From Anaerolineales bacterium (lineage in GTDB: Bacteria; Chloroflexota; Anaerolineae; Anaerolineales; E44-bin32), in the NCBI GenBank assembly GCA_011772595.1, contig WVZH01000278.1, forward strand, positions 547-7,860: a stretch of 7,314 nt of DNA. Direction: 5' to 3'. A model generated the notes under the pieces. It ran no database searches and was not told the origin of the DNA. It worked only from the letters and a program-made list of their open reading frames with translations. The translations under genes and the position numbers were made by a program. Below are positions 6,766 through 7,314 of the stretch, in pieces. Position 1 is the first letter of the stretch, and every line of letters starts with the position of its first letter.

Positions 6766-6937
6766 TATCCAATATTAATAAATGCAAGTATCATAATTTC
6801 ATGTATGTTTTGCCGTCTTATCTATGAAGCTTACGACGTTCCCGGGCTCCAGGTCGGATAACCAGAGAGGAATTATTTGCCTTTGCTCAAAGGGGGCTCA
6901 TAAGGCTTGGATGCGAATATCCTCGGGAGCGAATCTT
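6766..6937. other. Intergenic stretch with no recognised gene
   Basis: About 170 bp between the padR promoter and the terminator of the right-hand unit. The part next to the promoter is AT-rich, with a weak 5+5 bp repeat (AATAT/ATATT, about 6764-6776), and the rest is of mixed composition. I see no tRNA, structured RNA or convincing reading frame. A 44-codon + strand frame (6824-6958) lacks a ribosome site and runs into the terminator stem. Confidence 0.5.
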
Positions 6938-6979
6938 AAAAAGTCAAGCGCCCTGTGATGCTGGATCACAGGGCGCTTG
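6938..6979 (-). terminator. Rho-independent terminator of the right-hand unit
   Basis: A perfect 15 bp stem (6945-6959 with 6965-6979, GC-rich core GCGCCC) with a 5 nt loop is followed on the - strand, after two bases, by five T (6942-6938). It begins 47 bp beyond the stop of the 56-residue gene. The T-run is only on the leftward side, so it ends leftward transcription and independently supports a real gene to its right. Confidence 0.9.
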
Positions 6980-7026
6980 CGACATCGTTCTTGACACACC
7001 ACGGGTGGTGAGATCGTTGGTCGCGA

Positions 7027-7197
7027 TTAGAAACCCTTCAATACATTTCCTAGGGCAAGCAACGCATAGCCAGCCACGACGATCCATATTGCAAATCCCG
7101 ATAACACCGGAATCGTCACAAGTTTCGCGATAATACCAACAGCAACGACAAGCAAGGAAAGATAGAAAACCACTTTAGTCGGGGGAGAGAGATTCAT
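7027..7197 (-). CDS. Small two-helix membrane protein, unknown function (56 residues)
   Basis: A 56-residue protein beginning MNLSPPTKVVFYLS. Residues about 9-25 and 31-50 are hydrophobic and separated by a short AKLVTIP turn. The ends are basic (TKVV at the start, LKGF at the end), so a two-helix hairpin in the inner membrane is likely. ATG at 7197 has GAGGAGG (7210-7204), with GGAGG 6 nt before the start, the strongest ribosome site in the window. TAA is at 7029-7027, and a strong terminator on the same strand follows. These independent signals make it real despite its size. It overlaps the end of a possible upstream frame by 23 bp, suggesting coupling. I do not recognise a characterised family and assign no function. 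Confidence 0.8.
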   Translation of the reverse strand: MNLSPPTKVVFYLSLLVVAVGIIAKLVTIPVLSGFAIWIVVAGYALLALGNVLKGF

Positions 7198-7314
7198 CCG
7201 ATGCCTCCTCAGTCTGGAAAGAGTGTTTGATATTAGCTAGAATGACCCCGTGTCCGTCCAGAACGAATTGTCTACAGCCGTCCATGCAAACCAGGTAAAG
7301 CATGCAGCAACCCC
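7175..7314 (-). CDS. Possible small or partial reading frame overlapping the 56-residue gene
   Basis: On the - strand this frame is open from the window edge to TAA at 7177-7175 (46 codons seen). If it starts at ATG 7303 it encodes 42 residues, MLYLVCMDGCRQFVLDG..., with GGGG 7 nt upstream as a weak ribosome site. Otherwise it is the C-terminus of a longer protein entering from the right. It contains a C-x3-C pair (plus further cysteines upstream of ATG 7303) and ends in a hydrophilic, Ser/Glu-rich tail (TEEASDESLSPD). It overlaps the start and ribosome site of the 56-residue gene by 23 bp, as coupled operon genes often do. No family recognised; it may be chance. Confidence 0.35.
   Translation of the reverse strand, partial: GCCMLYLVCMDGCRQFVLDGHGVILANIKHSFQTEEASDESLSPD
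7204..7210 (-). promoter_or_regulatory. Strong ribosome binding site of the 56-residue gene
   Basis: GAGGAGG on the - strand, with its GGAGG part 6 nt before ATG 7197, is close to a perfect anti-16S match. It lies inside the overlapping upstream frame, so ribosomes finishing that frame would pass through it. Confidence 0.8.

Noticed and set aside
6824..6958. 44-residue + strand reading frame.
   Set aside because: No ribosome site or promoter, mixed composition, and its end lies in the terminator stem of the opposite strand.
1..7314. CRISPR array, insertion sequence, tRNA or rRNA.
   Set aside because: No regularly spaced repeats, no terminal inverted repeats with a transposase, no cloverleaf or rRNA-like segments were seen on either strand.

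Overview
The window looks like chromosomal DNA of a free-living bacterium with moderate, roughly balanced base composition. It carries seven gene calls: five confident proteins, one well-supported 56-residue protein and one doubtful fragment at the right edge. No rRNA, tRNA, CRISPR array, insertion sequence or integrase is visible. The combination of a PadR regulator paired with an N-terminally helical multi-membrane protein, a HerA-like ATPase with a coiled-coil tail and a membrane-anchored PLD protein would fit Chloroflexota (Anaerolineae-like). That is an impression from gene content only and is not proven here.

Layout, left to right. A sigma70-type promoter (88-115) leads into an MFS drug-exporter-like gene on the + strand (186-1490). 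Everything else is on the - strand. The MFS gene converges on a two-gene unit transcribed leftward: a two-HKD phospholipase D-like protein (5144-4065), followed after 23 bp by a large HerA/DUF87-type ATPase (4041-1552). This unit has its own near-consensus promoter (5247-5219). A 7+7 bp palindrome sits right after the -10 box, and a long hairpin lies just upstream.

Further right is a second leftward operon. It has a perfect-consensus promoter (TTGACA, 18 bp, TATAAT; 6765-6736) with a palindromic operator embedded in the spacer. It encodes a 108-residue PadR repressor and, by ATGA overlap, a 330-residue six-helix membrane protein. The operator position strongly suggests that PadR autoregulates the pair.

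At the right edge is a third leftward unit: a 56-residue two-helix membrane protein with an excellent ribosome binding site and a textbook terminator (15 bp perfect stem plus T-run). It is possibly translationally coupled to an overlapping upstream reading frame that runs off the window.

The most interesting points are: the pairing of an ATP-driven HerA-like motor with a PLD phosphodiesterase that appears to lie outside the membrane; the precise PadR promoter-operator architecture; and the small membrane protein unit, which is easily missed by length cut-offs.
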